Shown: positions 32,485 to 40,555, counted from the first letter of the stretch. The stretch is DNA of 64,000 nucleotides from Angelobacter sp036557225 (GCA_036557225.1 DATBHX010000055.1:62001-126000); one strand, 5' to 3'. Notes: generated by a model from the letters alone, not told the origin. Program-made: numbers and translations.

Positions 32485-33360
32485 TTATGCTGCGCGCTTG
32501 GGAGATTTCTTTCGCGTGGCGGCGGCCTTTCCCTTCAGCTCTACCGTCGATTCCCTTTGTGCCGCTTCCACCCGCTGCGGACCTTTCTTCTTGCCCTCCA
32601 TCTCCGCCAGGCTCTGTTTGAGAGCCTCCATCAGGTTGGCCGACGCGGCCGCAGGCCTGGGTTTCTCCACGGCCACAATTTCTTTGCCTTCCATGTGCGC
32701 TTTGATCAGCTTTTTCAGGTTTTCTTCAAAGGTATCGTAATACTTGCCGGGGTCCCACTTGGCGGCAAGGGCCTGGATCAGCTGATGGGCCACCTTGACC
32801 TCGCCTTCCTTCAGGCTGGCGTGTTCGCTACCAAAATCCGGGGCTTCGCGGACTTCATCTTTGTAATACATGGTGTGCAGCATCAAACCTTTTTCGTAAG
32901 GGCGCAGGAATGCGGTGTATTCACGGTTGTGCATGGCCAGCTTCGCGATGCCAACATAGCCGGTGTCTTTCATGGCCTTGACCAGGAGAGCATAGGGCTT
33001 GCGGGCCGCTTCGTCCGGCGCCAGATAATACGATGACTCAAAATACACCGGATCGATCTCCGCCTGCTTCACAAACTCCAGTATCTCCATGGACTTGGCT
33101 GTTTTCGGCTCGATCTTCTTGATCTCTGCTGGTTCCACGATTACGTACTCGCCTTTGCGAAACTCGTAGCCCTTCACGATCTCGCTGCGATCGAGGACCT
33201 TCTCATCATGAGGACAAAATAGCTGCTGCTTCACCCGCGTGTTGTCATCGCGGTGCAGCATGTGGAACGAGATGCGCGTGCCGCGAGCGCCGGAAAAAAG
33301 ACGTACCGGCATCGATATAAGTCCAAAAGTAAGGTATCCCGTCCATACGGAAGCGGCCAT
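32485..33360 (-). CDS. ku: Ku protein, non-homologous end joining
   Basis: A 291-residue bacterial Ku homodimer subunit that binds DNA double-strand ends. Family features: SVWTGYLTFGLISMPVRLFS at the start, RVKQQLFCPHDEKVLDRSEI, GYEFRKGEYVIVEPAEI, FESSYYLAPDE and the core-ring region. The C-terminal tail is lysine-rich (AATRKKSPKRAA), as in Ku proteins that slide or recruit ligase D. The ATG at 33360 has GAGGAG 8 nt upstream. No LigD gene lies in the window, so the ligase partner must be elsewhere. A divergent membrane-protein gene starts nearby. Confidence 0.95.
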   Translation of the reverse strand: MAASVWTGYLTFGLISMPVRLFSGARGTRISFHMLHRDDNTRVKQQLFCPHDEKVLDRSEIVKGYEFRKGEYVIVEPAEIKKIEPKTAKSMEILEFVKQAEIDPVYFESSYYLAPDEAARKPYALLVKAMKDTGYVGIAKLAMHNREYTAFLRPYEKGLMLHTMYYKDEVREAPDFGSEHASLKEGEVKVAHQLIQALAAKWDPGKYYDTFEENLKKLIKAHMEGKEIVAVEKPRPAAASANLMEALKQSLAEMEGKKKGPQRVEAAQRESTVELKGKAAATRKKSPKRAA

Positions 33361-33507
33361 GGGTATCACTCCTCAAAAGGCCGCGATGTTCCTCGACGGG
33401 CCTTTCTTGTGTACGATGCGCTAGAGGAGCTTTTATGCCGCCACAGGCATCCGCGGAAGCTCCCGGAGGCACGACTGCAAAACGCGCGCCCACTCAAGCT
33501 AGCCGAT

Positions 33508-34263
33508 ATGCTGGCGCTCGCCTTCGCTGTGGCGATCCTGGCCGTTTTTGCCCTCCTTCACCATGCGGAATTTCCACTTTCCGAAAGTAGATTTCTAACC
33601 GCGCTGGCGATCACCATCGTCTTCGCCCTGCTGGCCTGGTTCGCCGGAGGCGTGAACCTGAGCGGCGCGCTGGCCGGGTCGGCCGTGGCTTTCGTCATGT
33701 CCGTCCGCGATCTGCGCATGTTTCTTGCTCTGTTGATGGTCTTTGTAGTCACGCTGGCGGCAACGCGCGTTGGATATGTGCGCAAGCAGCAGTTGCGCGC
33801 GGCAGAGCCTGCCGGCGGACGCACGGCCGCACAAGCCATGGCCAATTTGGGGGTTGCTGCTCTGGTGGTCGCCATTGCCCCGGCGGGATGGCCGGTGCTG
33901 GCTTTGGCCGCGCTGGCAGAAGCTGCTGCTGATACCGGCTCCAGCGAAATCGGCATGGCTTTCCCGGGGAAGACCATTCTCATCACCACACTCAAACCGG
34001 TTCCGCCAGGGACGGATGGAGGTATCAGCCTCGTCGGCACAGTGGCTGCCATACTTGCTGCTGCGGCAGTCGCGATGGTGGGGGTTGTCTCGCATTTGGT
34101 CCCAGCTACCGCGGCTGTGCCGGTCATCGCGGCCGGGTTTTTCGGCACACTGTTTGACAGCCTTCTGGGCGCGATCTTTGAACGCCGTGGCCTCCTGGAC
34201 AACGATCTGGTCAACCTGTTCAGCACCGCTGCTACGGCCGGTGTGGCATGGCTGATTACTTAA
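33508..34263 (+). CDS. DUF92 family membrane protein
   Basis: A hydrophobic protein of about 251 residues with roughly 6 membrane helices. DUF92 signature regions are GGVNLSGALAGSAVAFVM, AALAEAAADTGSSEIGMAF and the glycine-rich PVPPGTDGGISLVGTVAAI. Plant and cyanobacterial relatives act in phytyl-phosphate kinase-like (VTE6) chemistry; the function in this organism is unknown. The N-terminus is uncertain: ATG 33508 lacks a ribosome site. A good site (AGAGGAGC) precedes ATG 33435, which is in another frame and reads about 50 codons; see findings. The Ku gene is divergent. Confidence 0.8.
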   Translation: MLALAFAVAILAVFALLHHAEFPLSESRFLTALAITIVFALLAWFAGGVNLSGALAGSAVAFVMSVRDLRMFLALLMVFVVTLAATRVGYVRKQQLRAAEPAGGRTAAQAMANLGVAALVVAIAPAGWPVLALAALAEAAADTGSSEIGMAFPGKTILITTLKPVPPGTDGGISLVGTVAAILAAAAVAMVGVVSHLVPATAAVPVIAAGFFGTLFDSLLGAIFERRGLLDNDLVNLFSTAATAGVAWLIT

Positions 34264-34385
34264 ATTCGCGTGCCGTTGGGTGACGACCGTAACCATCACG
34301 CCCCTGTTTTTCCTTCGATTCGCCGCGTATCCGCACAAGAATAACTACTGACCCTCGCCAAAACCTCGAGTATCTGGAGTAATCG

Positions 34386-35219
34386 ATGAGAACTCGCCGG
34401 CTCAAAATCTGCCTTGTATTGACCTTGCTGGTATCGATCTCAACTCTGGCCGTGGGCCAGTCGCCGCGGGTGGTGCCGGTTTCCGGGCTTACGCCTCTGG
34501 CGCAGCGGGCGATTGTGGAACATGCGCGGCTGTCATACTACAGTCTGCGTAAGGTAGGGCTGGACGAGTTTCAATCCACCATCAAGCCGAACTGGGAAAA
34601 AGTCTTAGAGGACCAGGGCGTGACCGATCCCGCCCAGGTGCAGGCTGCGCTACAACTCCTGAACGGGCTCCACTTCAGCATGACTCTGGACGAAAACGGA
34701 AAAGTCACAGTCAATCATCGCAGTGATGTCGAACCGCCGAACGATCAGGTGCGCCAGGGTTTTGAACAAATTAACGGCGGGATTGAGCAGGCAGTCTCGG
34801 GCTTTTTCGCTACGTGGTCGCTCTTCATGCTGAACTCGCCTTTCCCTGAAGCAGGCCCCTTCCTGCTCGAAGACCTGGGCAAGCAGTATCGTCTCTCGTA
34901 TAAAGAGGGCGATTCGGAAATCGTCACGCTGATGGGCAAAGACCTGGTGATCAGCGAGATCAAGGTGACCTCACCGCAGTTTCTAAGCACAGTAAGGCCG
35001 CAGGTCCGCAAGACCCTCAACGGCTTTGTGCTCACCGGCTACGTTGGCGACTACACTCCAACCGCCGGCGCGGGCGTAGTGCATCTGGACGTAAAAATCG
35101 AACATGCACCGGTGCACGGCTTGCAACTGCCCCTAACCCTGATCGCCGACAGCACCCTCGATGGCGCTCCTACGCACATGGAGCTGGCATTTTCTGAGTA
35201 CCAGGTAAAGTCGCACTAA
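34386..35219 (+). CDS. Exported protein of unknown function
   Basis: A 277-residue protein with a clear signal peptide (KICLVLTLLVSISTLAVGQS, cleavage after about residue 24). The mature part mixes helices (for example VQAALQLLNGLHFSM) and beta strands and has no motif I can name. It has no cysteines that suggest metal binding and no membrane anchor, so it is probably periplasmic. The ATG at 34386 follows a weak ribosome site. A GNRA-loop terminator follows at 35290. It is probably a single-gene transcript. Confidence 0.75.
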   Translation: MRTRRLKICLVLTLLVSISTLAVGQSPRVVPVSGLTPLAQRAIVEHARLSYYSLRKVGLDEFQSTIKPNWEKVLEDQGVTDPAQVQAALQLLNGLHFSMTLDENGKVTVNHRSDVEPPNDQVRQGFEQINGGIEQAVSGFFATWSLFMLNSPFPEAGPFLLEDLGKQYRLSYKEGDSEIVTLMGKDLVISEIKVTSPQFLSTVRPQVRKTLNGFVLTGYVGDYTPTAGAGVVHLDVKIEHAPVHGLQLPLTLIADSTLDGAPTHMELAFSEYQVKSH

Positions 35220-35289
35220 GGATCGTGGGAACAAGCTCTGCCGCGGGTTCCATTCGAATTCGTCGCTTGCGCGACGAACGTCTGCTGCC

Positions 35290-35314
35290 GCGGCCCGAAA
35301 GGGCCGCATTTTTT
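35290..35314 (+). terminator. Rho-independent terminator with GAAA loop
   Basis: Stem GCGGCCC / GGGCCGC around a GAAA tetraloop, then ATTTTTT. It follows the 277-residue exported-protein gene. Confidence 0.9.
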
Positions 35315-35364
35315 CCCGCACGCAAAATCAGAGAAAGCACAACGCGCCCGCAAGGCCGCAGAAG

Positions 35365-35895
35365 CTATAGCGTTTGTCCCAGGGTTGTGACCACGTCGTC
35401 TTCTTTCGCGCTGGGTAGCTTTCCCACCCAGACGTTCTTGACAATGCCGGTATGGTCCACCAGCACCAGGGTCGGCGTTCCGGCGATATCCAGGTCAGAC
35501 AAAGGAGCCTGCCGGATCTCATCCACCGTTACGCCTTCGCCGGCAAGGTAGGCCTGCGCCTCCGCTGGGGTTTGCGGCAGCACAGCAACGGTATGGACGT
35601 GCTGTTGTTTACATTGCTCCACCAGCTTGCGGTAGAACGGTGCGCTCTCCGTGCAATAGTGGCAGGTGGTGGAGACGGCAAAGACAAGGTTCTTCCCGCC
35701 GGTCTGCCAGTCGACGTTTTTCAATGCAAATTTCGAACCCAGAGCCACCGTGCGCTGAGGGTCGTTATGGCGCTGCGTGTAGTTCCTGACAAAAAAGATG
35801 ACGACTAAAGCTGCGGTAATCACAATGCCGATATTCGCGGCCATCTCGATTTTTTTTGCCCATCCCTTTTTCTTGCCTTCAACGGTTTCCGTCAT
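35365..35895 (-). CDS. Membrane-anchored thioredoxin-like protein
   Basis: A 176-residue protein: short basic N-terminus, one membrane helix (about 17-37, NIGIVITAALVVIFFVRNY), then a periplasmic thioredoxin-like domain with the active-site pair in VSTTCHYCTESAPFYRKL (CHYC) and the cis-proline loop AGTPTLVLVDHTGIVKNVW. It resembles TlpA/peroxiredoxin-like redox proteins. ATG 35895 has AGAGG upstream; longer frames run into the terminator of the next gene. It lies directly downstream of two genes for 10-cysteine exported peptides, so a role in their disulfide or metal state is plausible but inferred. Confidence 0.85.
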   Translation of the reverse strand: MTETVEGKKKGWAKKIEMAANIGIVITAALVVIFFVRNYTQRHNDPQRTVALGSKFALKNVDWQTGGKNLVFAVSTTCHYCTESAPFYRKLVEQCKQQHVHTVAVLPQTPAEAQAYLAGEGVTVDEIRQAPLSDLDIAGTPTLVLVDHTGIVKNVWVGKLPSAKEDDVVTTLGQTL

Positions 35896-35932
35896 ACTCG
35901 CCTCTCTTTGCTTGTTCCGATGATGCAGATTG

Positions 35933-35967
35933 AAAAAGGAAAGCCCATCGTTATCCGCGGGCTTTCC
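35933..35967 (-). terminator. Rho-independent terminator
   Basis: On the minus strand, GGAAAGCCC / GGGCTTTCC with a 12-nt loop, then TTTTT. It follows the 10-cysteine copy 1 gene and precedes the thioredoxin-like gene. Confidence 0.85.
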
Positions 35968-35993
35968 CTGGGAATTAGTGCTTCTCCCGCGGC

Positions 35994-36239
35994 TTACTCG
36001 CAGGCCGGACAAACTTCAATACACAACTGCTCCTGACGTGAACAGCCGCTTCTACAGGCTGCCATCTGCAAGGGTGTGCCGGTATTGCATTTGCTCAGGC
36101 ATGCCTGGAAGCGATCAGCGCAGGTTTGGCAGCAGTCAAAAAAAGCCTGAGCCGTCTTGGGTTTGGCCAGGAGAACCGCGGCCGACACTAATACAAAGAA
36201 GACCGACATCCGGAGTAAAGACTTAAGGTAATCGCGCAT
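35994..36239 (-). CDS. Exported 10-cysteine peptide, tandem copy 1
   Basis: An 81-residue protein with a signal peptide (MSVFFVLVSAAVLLAKPKTAQA, likely cleaved at AQA-F). The mature peptide of about 50 residues holds ten cysteines: CC-x2-C-x6-C-x3-C-x10-C-x3-C-x6-C-x3-C-x2-C, including three C-x3-C pairs (CLSKC, CRSGC, CIEVC). All ten match the neighbour at 36335-36583. C-x3-C on helices is seen in copper storage proteins and in disulfide helical hairpins; either is possible. GGAGGG precedes the ATG, with a strong hairpin immediately 5' of it. I know no named family. Confidence 0.82.
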   Translation of the reverse strand: MRDYLKSLLRMSVFFVLVSAAVLLAKPKTAQAFFDCCQTCADRFQACLSKCNTGTPLQMAACRSGCSRQEQLCIEVCPACE

Positions 36240-36244
36240 AGGAT

Positions 36245-36271
36245 CCCTCCGTCCATCGCCTTGCGATGGAC
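36245..36271 (-). promoter_or_regulatory. Hairpin abutting ribosome site of the 10-cysteine copy 1 gene
   Basis: Stem GTCCATCGC / GCGATGGAC with a 3-nt loop lies immediately before the GGAGGG ribosome site (36245-36250). It may control translation or shield the message end. Confidence 0.5.
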
Positions 36272-36334
36272 AATCATGAACGGTGAAATTTTGATCAGCG
36301 AAAAAATCGCTCCGCTAAGAAAAATAAAAGCGGC

Positions 36335-36583
36335 CTACTCTCCGAGGCAGGCCGGACAAACTTCAATACACGTCTGCTCCTGGCGTGTACAGGCGCTTCT
36401 GCAGATGGAAATCTGCAGAGGAGTGCCGGTACAGCGGCTGATGCATGCCTGGAATTGGTTTTGACAGTTTGTGCAGCAGTCGGTAAAGGCCTGGGCCGGC
36501 TTTGGCTTCGCCAGAACAACTGCAGCTACGGCTAGTACGGAAAGAATCGAGACGCGGAGAAAGGACTTAATGTAATCGTGCAT
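36335..36583 (-). CDS. Exported 10-cysteine peptide, tandem copy 2
   Basis: An 82-residue paralogue of the protein at 35994-36239. The signal peptide (VSILSVLAVAAVVLAKPKPAQA) is followed by a mature part with the same ten cysteines: CC-x2-C-x6-C-x3-C-x9-C-x3-C-x6-C-x3-C-x2-C. Conserved non-cysteine blocks are TGTPLQ, RQEQ and IEVCPAC. The C-terminus adds LGE. The untranslated leaders of the two copies are also similar (GCGATGG before GGAGG), so the duplication took in the ribosome site. It lies 95 nt upstream of copy 1 and is probably cotranscribed with it. Confidence 0.82.
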   Translation of the reverse strand: MHDYIKSFLRVSILSVLAVAAVVLAKPKPAQAFTDCCTNCQNQFQACISRCTGTPLQISICRSACTRQEQTCIEVCPACLGE

Positions 36584-36812
36584 GGGTCCTCCAGTCCCAT
36601 CGCTTTTACTAGCGAGGGGAAAGAGGAAAAGTCTAAGCCAACCGGCAATACCTTGCTAGCTTTGGCAGATGAAAATCCGGTTATCAGAACAGAGCTGAAA
36701 ATTTGCCGGGTTGCAAAACGAAAAAGAGAGTGCGTGAACAACGCACAACGTCTTCCCAGAATGAATCTACGACAAGCTAGTTTCCTTTTGCGGGACGAAT
36801 TGCCGATGCTTC

Positions 36813-36850
36813 AAAAAAAGCGCGGAGAGAAAAGATTTGTCTCTCCGCGC
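36813..36850 (-). terminator. Rho-independent terminator
   Basis: On the minus strand, GCGCGGAGAGA / TCTCTCCGCGC with a 9-nt loop, then TTTTTTT. It follows the 70-residue protein gene. Confidence 0.92.
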
Positions 36851-36873
36851 CCCCTGGTGGAGCGGATTGAGCG

Positions 36874-37086
36874 CTATCCGGATGAACGCCAGGGCATACT
36901 TTGCAACGCTTCAATAAAGTCGATGTACTCGGCCTGATCAAGCGACCGGAAGACCCCTGCTTCATGGACCCGGATAAAGCTCCCACCGTCGGGAACAAGA
37001 CAGTTCATGGCGTCGCGAACGTCGGGATGCTGGTGGCCGCAGGAATAAATGCCATCGTCGGCGGTCCAGCAGGCAACGTAATGCAT
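36874..37086 (-). CDS. Small protein of unknown function
   Basis: A 70-residue soluble protein reading MHYVACWTADDGIYSCGHQH to the C-terminus EALQSMPWRSSG. It has two Cys and three His in the first 20 residues (C-x8-C-x-H-x-H), which could bind a metal, though this is unproven. I do not recognise the family. The ATG at 37086 is used; an in-frame GTG at 37161 would add a basic leader and overlap the neighbouring gene by 35 nt. A strong terminator (36813-36850) ends the transcript, supporting a real gene. Confidence 0.65.
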   Translation of the reverse strand: MHYVACWTADDGIYSCGHQHPDVRDAMNCLVPDGGSFIRVHEAGVFRSLDQAEYIDFIEALQSMPWRSSG

Positions 37087-37126
37087 GTTTGCCCCGGCCA
37101 AGCTTCTTCGTCCTTCTGCCAACCTT

Positions 37127-37573
37127 CTAGCCTCCTTCCGCCACGCTCGACTCTTGCTCACGGCCCTTCCACGCAGGCAGGCCGATCCTGTTTCCCGGAT
37201 ACAGCAACAGGTTTCCGCTGCGCAGGTTCAGCGTGATGGCCTGGCGAATGCGCTGCAGCGTGCCTACTTCCTGCATATGTAGAATGCGCGTCAACGCTTT
37301 GCGGTTCACCGGCTTGCCCGCGCCCTGCAGATGGCTGAGGATCGCGTCAAGAATCTGCGGACGGAGCGCGAAGCGCAGGTCCGGATCAATATCGCGCACG
37401 ATCTCCTGCCAGCGTTTGTGCGAATAGCCCAGGCCCTGCAGGGCGAGGCGGCAGCGCTGCGCACGCTGCAGCGCGTCCCGCAGGTCCAGCAACAACTCCC
37501 CCACGCTCGCGGCCGGCGCTTTGCCCGCGCCGCGAGCAGCGATCCTCATCTCCTTGCGTCTTCCTCTAACCAT
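37127..37573 (-). CDS. Small basic protein of unknown function
   Basis: A 148-residue, arginine-rich soluble protein. A helical N-part (VGELLLDLRDALQRAQRCRL) is followed by a segment GKPVNRKALTRILHMQEVGT and RIRQAITLNLRSGNLLLYPG that resembles a winged helix with a beta tail. A DNA-binding role is possible but not shown. It lies 6 nt after the 129-residue gene and precedes the 70-residue gene, forming a run of four small genes on this strand. Confidence 0.65.
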   Translation of the reverse strand: MVRGRRKEMRIAARGAGKAPAASVGELLLDLRDALQRAQRCRLALQGLGYSHKRWQEIVRDIDPDLRFALRPQILDAILSHLQGAGKPVNRKALTRILHMQEVGTLQRIRQAITLNLRSGNLLLYPGNRIGLPAWKGREQESSVAEGG

Positions 37574-37579
37574 TCACTT

Positions 37580-37969
37580 TCATAGGGCCGCCCGCAGCAC
37601 GCCAAAGCTGGCGTTGGGCACGGCCATCCGGTACAGCAGGCCCGCATCGATGCGAAACTGCTCATAGGTGGCAATGATCTGTGTGGCCACCCAGCGCCAC
37701 TCCTCGGTATCGTCAAATTGCTCGGGGACCGCAACGCAGAGCCGGCGCAGGCGCACGGCCTTCAGCTTCAGCCGGTCGGCGGCGCGGCGAATCCTGCGCT
37801 CCTCCGGCACATAGCAGTCCAGCGCTTCCATCACCGCATCCAGGTTGTGCAAAACGAGCTGTATGCCTTCCTTGAATTCCCTTTCATCGCGACACTCAGA
37901 CAGCTCCACGTGATAGACCTTCACCACCAGGGCGTCCAATGGCGGCAGGAACCTTTTTACCGGCGTCAT
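37580..37969 (-). CDS. Small helical protein of unknown function
   Basis: A 129-residue, predominantly helical soluble protein (EFKEGIQLVLHNLDAVMEAL, AADRLKLKAVRLRRLCVAV, EEWRWVATQIIATYEQFRID). I recognise no domain. Its ATG overlaps the stop of the upstream membrane-protein gene by 4 nt, so the two are translationally coupled and probably work together. It lies 6 nt before the next gene. Confidence 0.7.
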   Translation of the reverse strand: MTPVKRFLPPLDALVVKVYHVELSECRDEREFKEGIQLVLHNLDAVMEALDCYVPEERRIRRAADRLKLKAVRLRRLCVAVPEQFDDTEEWRWVATQIIATYEQFRIDAGLLYRMAVPNASFGVLRAAL

Positions 37970-38712
37970 GCGATCTCCGCTGCCTTGGGCTCGCCCAGGC
38001 TGGCTTCAATCTTGGCAAACGCCGCTTCGATCTTCAGTAGATCGGCTTCGGTCATCTTCTGCTCGCCCCAGGGCGAGAGGATGATGACGATCCAGGCGAT
38101 CACGGCGAGAACATTGGCGGCTTGACTAAGTTGGCGGACAGGTAGCGCCTGAAGAAAATAATAGTGCCCCATGATTGCTTTGGTCGCTCCTTGAACGAGA
38201 TATAGCAAGCCGAGCGTCCAAGAGATTCCTGCCACAAGCCGAGACCAGTACAACCCAAGAAAACGGGAATATACTGCGATAAAGATAAAGGCGATTGCTA
38301 CAGACAAGTATGCTGCACTCTCAATCCTTTTCTCCAAATACCACATAGGCCAAAAGGCAGCAAAAATTACAACCACCGCCAAGGCTAAGAGAAGAAAACC
38401 AATGGCTTTCTCTTTTTCTGGCAAATCAAGCCCAGGAAGGACGCGCCGTCCACATTCGATCAAGGTCAGGAAAGCCAGCGCGGATACCGCGTGGCTGGTC
38501 ACGTAGAAAACGTTGTAGTAGACGGCGTAGCTTGCAAAAAAAGCGATGGCGAAGAGCAGCACGCTCTCAGTCGCGGAAGCGAAGACATACGTCGAAAACC
38601 ACGGCATCCTGCGGTTGAGTCGTGTCTTCAAGATCGAGAAACAAAGAACAAGCCGACCGAGGATCAAAACAATCCAAATCGCAAGATCGGCAGTGCTTAC
38701 ATAGTTCTTCAT
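37966..38712 (-). CDS. Seven-helix membrane protein of unknown function
   Basis: A 248-residue protein with about seven membrane helices (for example ADLAIWIVLILGRLVLCFSI, AIGFLLLALAVVVIFAAFW, ANVLAVIAWIVIILSPWG) and a charged cytosolic tail (MTEADLLKIEAAFAKIEASL). The seven-helix layout is like small bacterial sensor-type membrane domains, but no known signature is seen. It is coupled by a 4-nt overlap to the 129-residue gene. Base composition dips toward A/T around 38150-38400 compared with neighbours, a weak hint of divergent history. Confidence 0.72.
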   Translation of the reverse strand: MKNYVSTADLAIWIVLILGRLVLCFSILKTRLNRRMPWFSTYVFASATESVLLFAIAFFASYAVYYNVFYVTSHAVSALAFLTLIECGRRVLPGLDLPEKEKAIGFLLLALAVVVIFAAFWPMWYLEKRIESAAYLSVAIAFIFIAVYSRFLGLYWSRLVAGISWTLGLLYLVQGATKAIMGHYYFLQALPVRQLSQAANVLAVIAWIVIILSPWGEQKMTEADLLKIEAAFAKIEASLGEPKAAEIA

Positions 38713-38763
38713 CGGGCCACAGAACCGCCTTTCTCTCTGCGACCCGCGGACTCAGGGGCGCAG

Positions 38764-38979
38764 CTATTTTCTTATCTCCTTGGAGCCACCGGGGCCGCCT
38801 GGGCATGGACCGTTCGGTCGGCACAGTGGGTCTGGTCCACCATCAAATGTTTTCACTCCTACTTGGCAATCAACACCTGGCTTGCAAGGAGGAATAGGAT
38901 CACCAGAAACTCTCCCTGTCGCCGCAAATGCTGTACCCAACACCACGACCACCAACCCGAGCATGATCTTTGCTTTCAC
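38764..38979 (-). CDS. Small exported proline/glycine/cysteine protein
   Basis: A 71-residue protein starting at GTG 38979 with GGAGAG upstream. A short signal peptide (MLGLVVVVLGTAFAATG) leads to a mature peptide with two imperfect repeats of a P-x-C-x-P-x3-C form (PPCKPGVDC and PLCRPNGPC) and a Gly/Pro-rich end. It is probably secreted or periplasmic. I recognise no family. Longer in-frame starts exist up to 39147 but add a non-exported leader without a ribosome site. Confidence 0.6.
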   Translation of the reverse strand: MKAKIMLGLVVVVLGTAFAATGRVSGDPIPPCKPGVDCQVGVKTFDGGPDPLCRPNGPCPGGPGGSKEIRK

Positions 38980-39453
38980 TTGAGTCTCTCCAGGCCGCAA
39001 TAGCGGCAGCCCGGATTCTAAGCCAAGATCACGCCGGTAAAGCTCGGTTAAATGACATCTATGTATGCCACAAGCGGAAGCCGTTTCAGGAATCACCCTT
39101 CGAAAATTATTACTTTCAGAAAGTTCGTGGAAAACAGTGAGAAACACCAGTGTTTATGCGGGTGGGAGGCACTTGCTGGTTTTTACATTAAAAAGTTAAG
39201 CGGCCGCGAAAGAAAGTGAAGCGGCTGGAAAAAATGCGCGGATGAGAGTTCTTTCATGCGTGTCTTCTTCAGCGCCGTAGGCGCGAAAGAGCCTAGCCCA
39301 CCCTGAAAGGCGATTCCGCGAAGCGGGAGAAGTCGAGAAGGGTGGGTACGTGACAATAATCAACGGAGCCCCGTAGGGGCGGCACAGGATTTTTGTGCGC
39401 TTCGCTGCGCTGCGCGCGAGCCTGCGGCGCAAGGAAGGTTTTCTTTACAAGCC

Positions 39454-39484
39454 TGACGGCCCGACTAAAGTCGGGCCCTGATAC
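39454..39484. repeat. CTAAAG-core palindrome
   Basis: GGCCCGACT-AA-AGTCGGGCC (39458-39477), flanked by TGAC and CCTGATAC. It is homologous to 52592-52628 in reverse complement. Confidence 0.75.
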
Positions 39485-39794
39485 GAGTCTTGTGAGCCTG
39501 ACGAATGAGCGCCCACAGCAGGGCTGGGGTTAAGATTACAAATCAAATTGAGCGACGCACGAGGCCAAGACATGTCCAAATCCAGAACACCTGAAGATAC
39601 TTAAAAAAGGTGTTGAGACGTGGAACAAGTGGAGAAAGGAAAATTAGAAAGGCTGTTAAGGCCTAGCGTCGTGTCCTTTGCCTTCTCTTGAGCTGGTCCT
39701 CATGGCTCAGCACAGATCAACATCGGAGTGAGAACTCCTTGACGCGGCAATGCGGCGCATGCATTCTCGGGGTCCTTCGACTCCTCCTTAGTCT

Positions 39795-39836
39795 CCCGCT
39801 TTGCGGGATCCCTCGCCGTCGCTCAGGATGACAGGG
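39795..39836. repeat. CCCTCGC/GCTCAGGATGACA-type element
   Basis: A stretch with CTCCCGCTTTGCGGGATC followed by CCTCGCCGTCGCTCAGGA and TGACAGGG, related in part to the TCCCGAGCGNAGCGAGGGA elements. Confidence 0.45.
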
Positions 39837-40378
39837 TTTTAGATCTATCGTGCTTGAGAAATCCATCATAAGGACGCAAAAACTGGGGTCGTTTGCGGCA
39901 TGCGTTTGTCAAGTGTGCGAAAGCGAACAGCGCTACGCAGAGCTCTTGTCAAGATGGCCAATTTCGCGTTGGACACTGAAGGTGAATCGCGCTAAGTTCT
40001 AAACTGCGCGAAGCCTGCGAAATTCCTGAAATTTTGAGGATGGTTGGCGCGGAAGATCACGCGGTGGGGGGCTGGTGTCCCTTGGATGCAGCGGGAGCAG
40101 ATCCCTCACCGGCGCAGTTAGAGCAATCAGAGCAAAACGGTATCGCATGCACCGGTTCGGGATGACATGTCGCTGGAGTGGGCGGCGGAGCCGGTTCGAT
40201 GACATGTTAGCGAGCGGCGGTTCAAGATGACGTCTCGTTGCTGGGCGGTGTCAGCGGTCCCGGGATGGCGGGCTGTCGATTGGCGTGAGTCTCCACCGGC
40301 GGGGACGCCGGCGCCACACGAGTTTGGGTCAAGTCCACGCCAAATTGGGATGGGTTGGGATATATGGGGAGGGGTGGG

Positions 40379-40425
40379 GGGAATCGGGACATCTGGAGAT
40401 AGGGTCATCGGAAGATCGGTGAGCG
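40379..40425. repeat. Degenerate ATCGGGACATC repeat, second site
   Basis: Units GAATCGGGACATCTGGAGA, TAGGGTCATCGGAAGATCGG resemble those at 32352-32412, 8 kb away. Confidence 0.55.
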
Positions 40426-40555
40426 GTTTGGAGCGAAGTGACAATCAAGCAACGATCGACAAGCCGCGAGGCCCGTGGCCGCCGAGCGGCGCGCATCAGG
40501 AGCACGAAGGTGCGACCACGAGCAGAGCTCTCTAGCGGTCTGGTGCGCAGCGACA

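Larger units (their letters stand above)
38980..40555. repeat. Gene-free, repeat-rich interval of about 1.6 kb
   Basis: No convincing gene lies here: the open frames are short, lack ribosome sites and do not resemble proteins. The interval holds a GGCCCGACT/AGTCGGGCC palindrome (39458-39477), a TCCCTCGC...GGATGACA-type element near 39795-39836, GC-rich stretches, and a degenerate GATCGGG/CATCGG repeat near 40379-40425. It may be a sink for intergenic repeats, or the remains of lost genes. Confidence 0.6.

Noticed and set aside
36532..36741. 69-residue minus-strand frame upstream of the 10-cysteine copy 2 gene
   Set aside because: It overlaps the start and leader of that gene and has no protein-like pattern.
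36777..36998. 73-residue open frame on the minus strand
   Set aside because: It overlaps a strong terminator and the better 70-residue gene in another frame.
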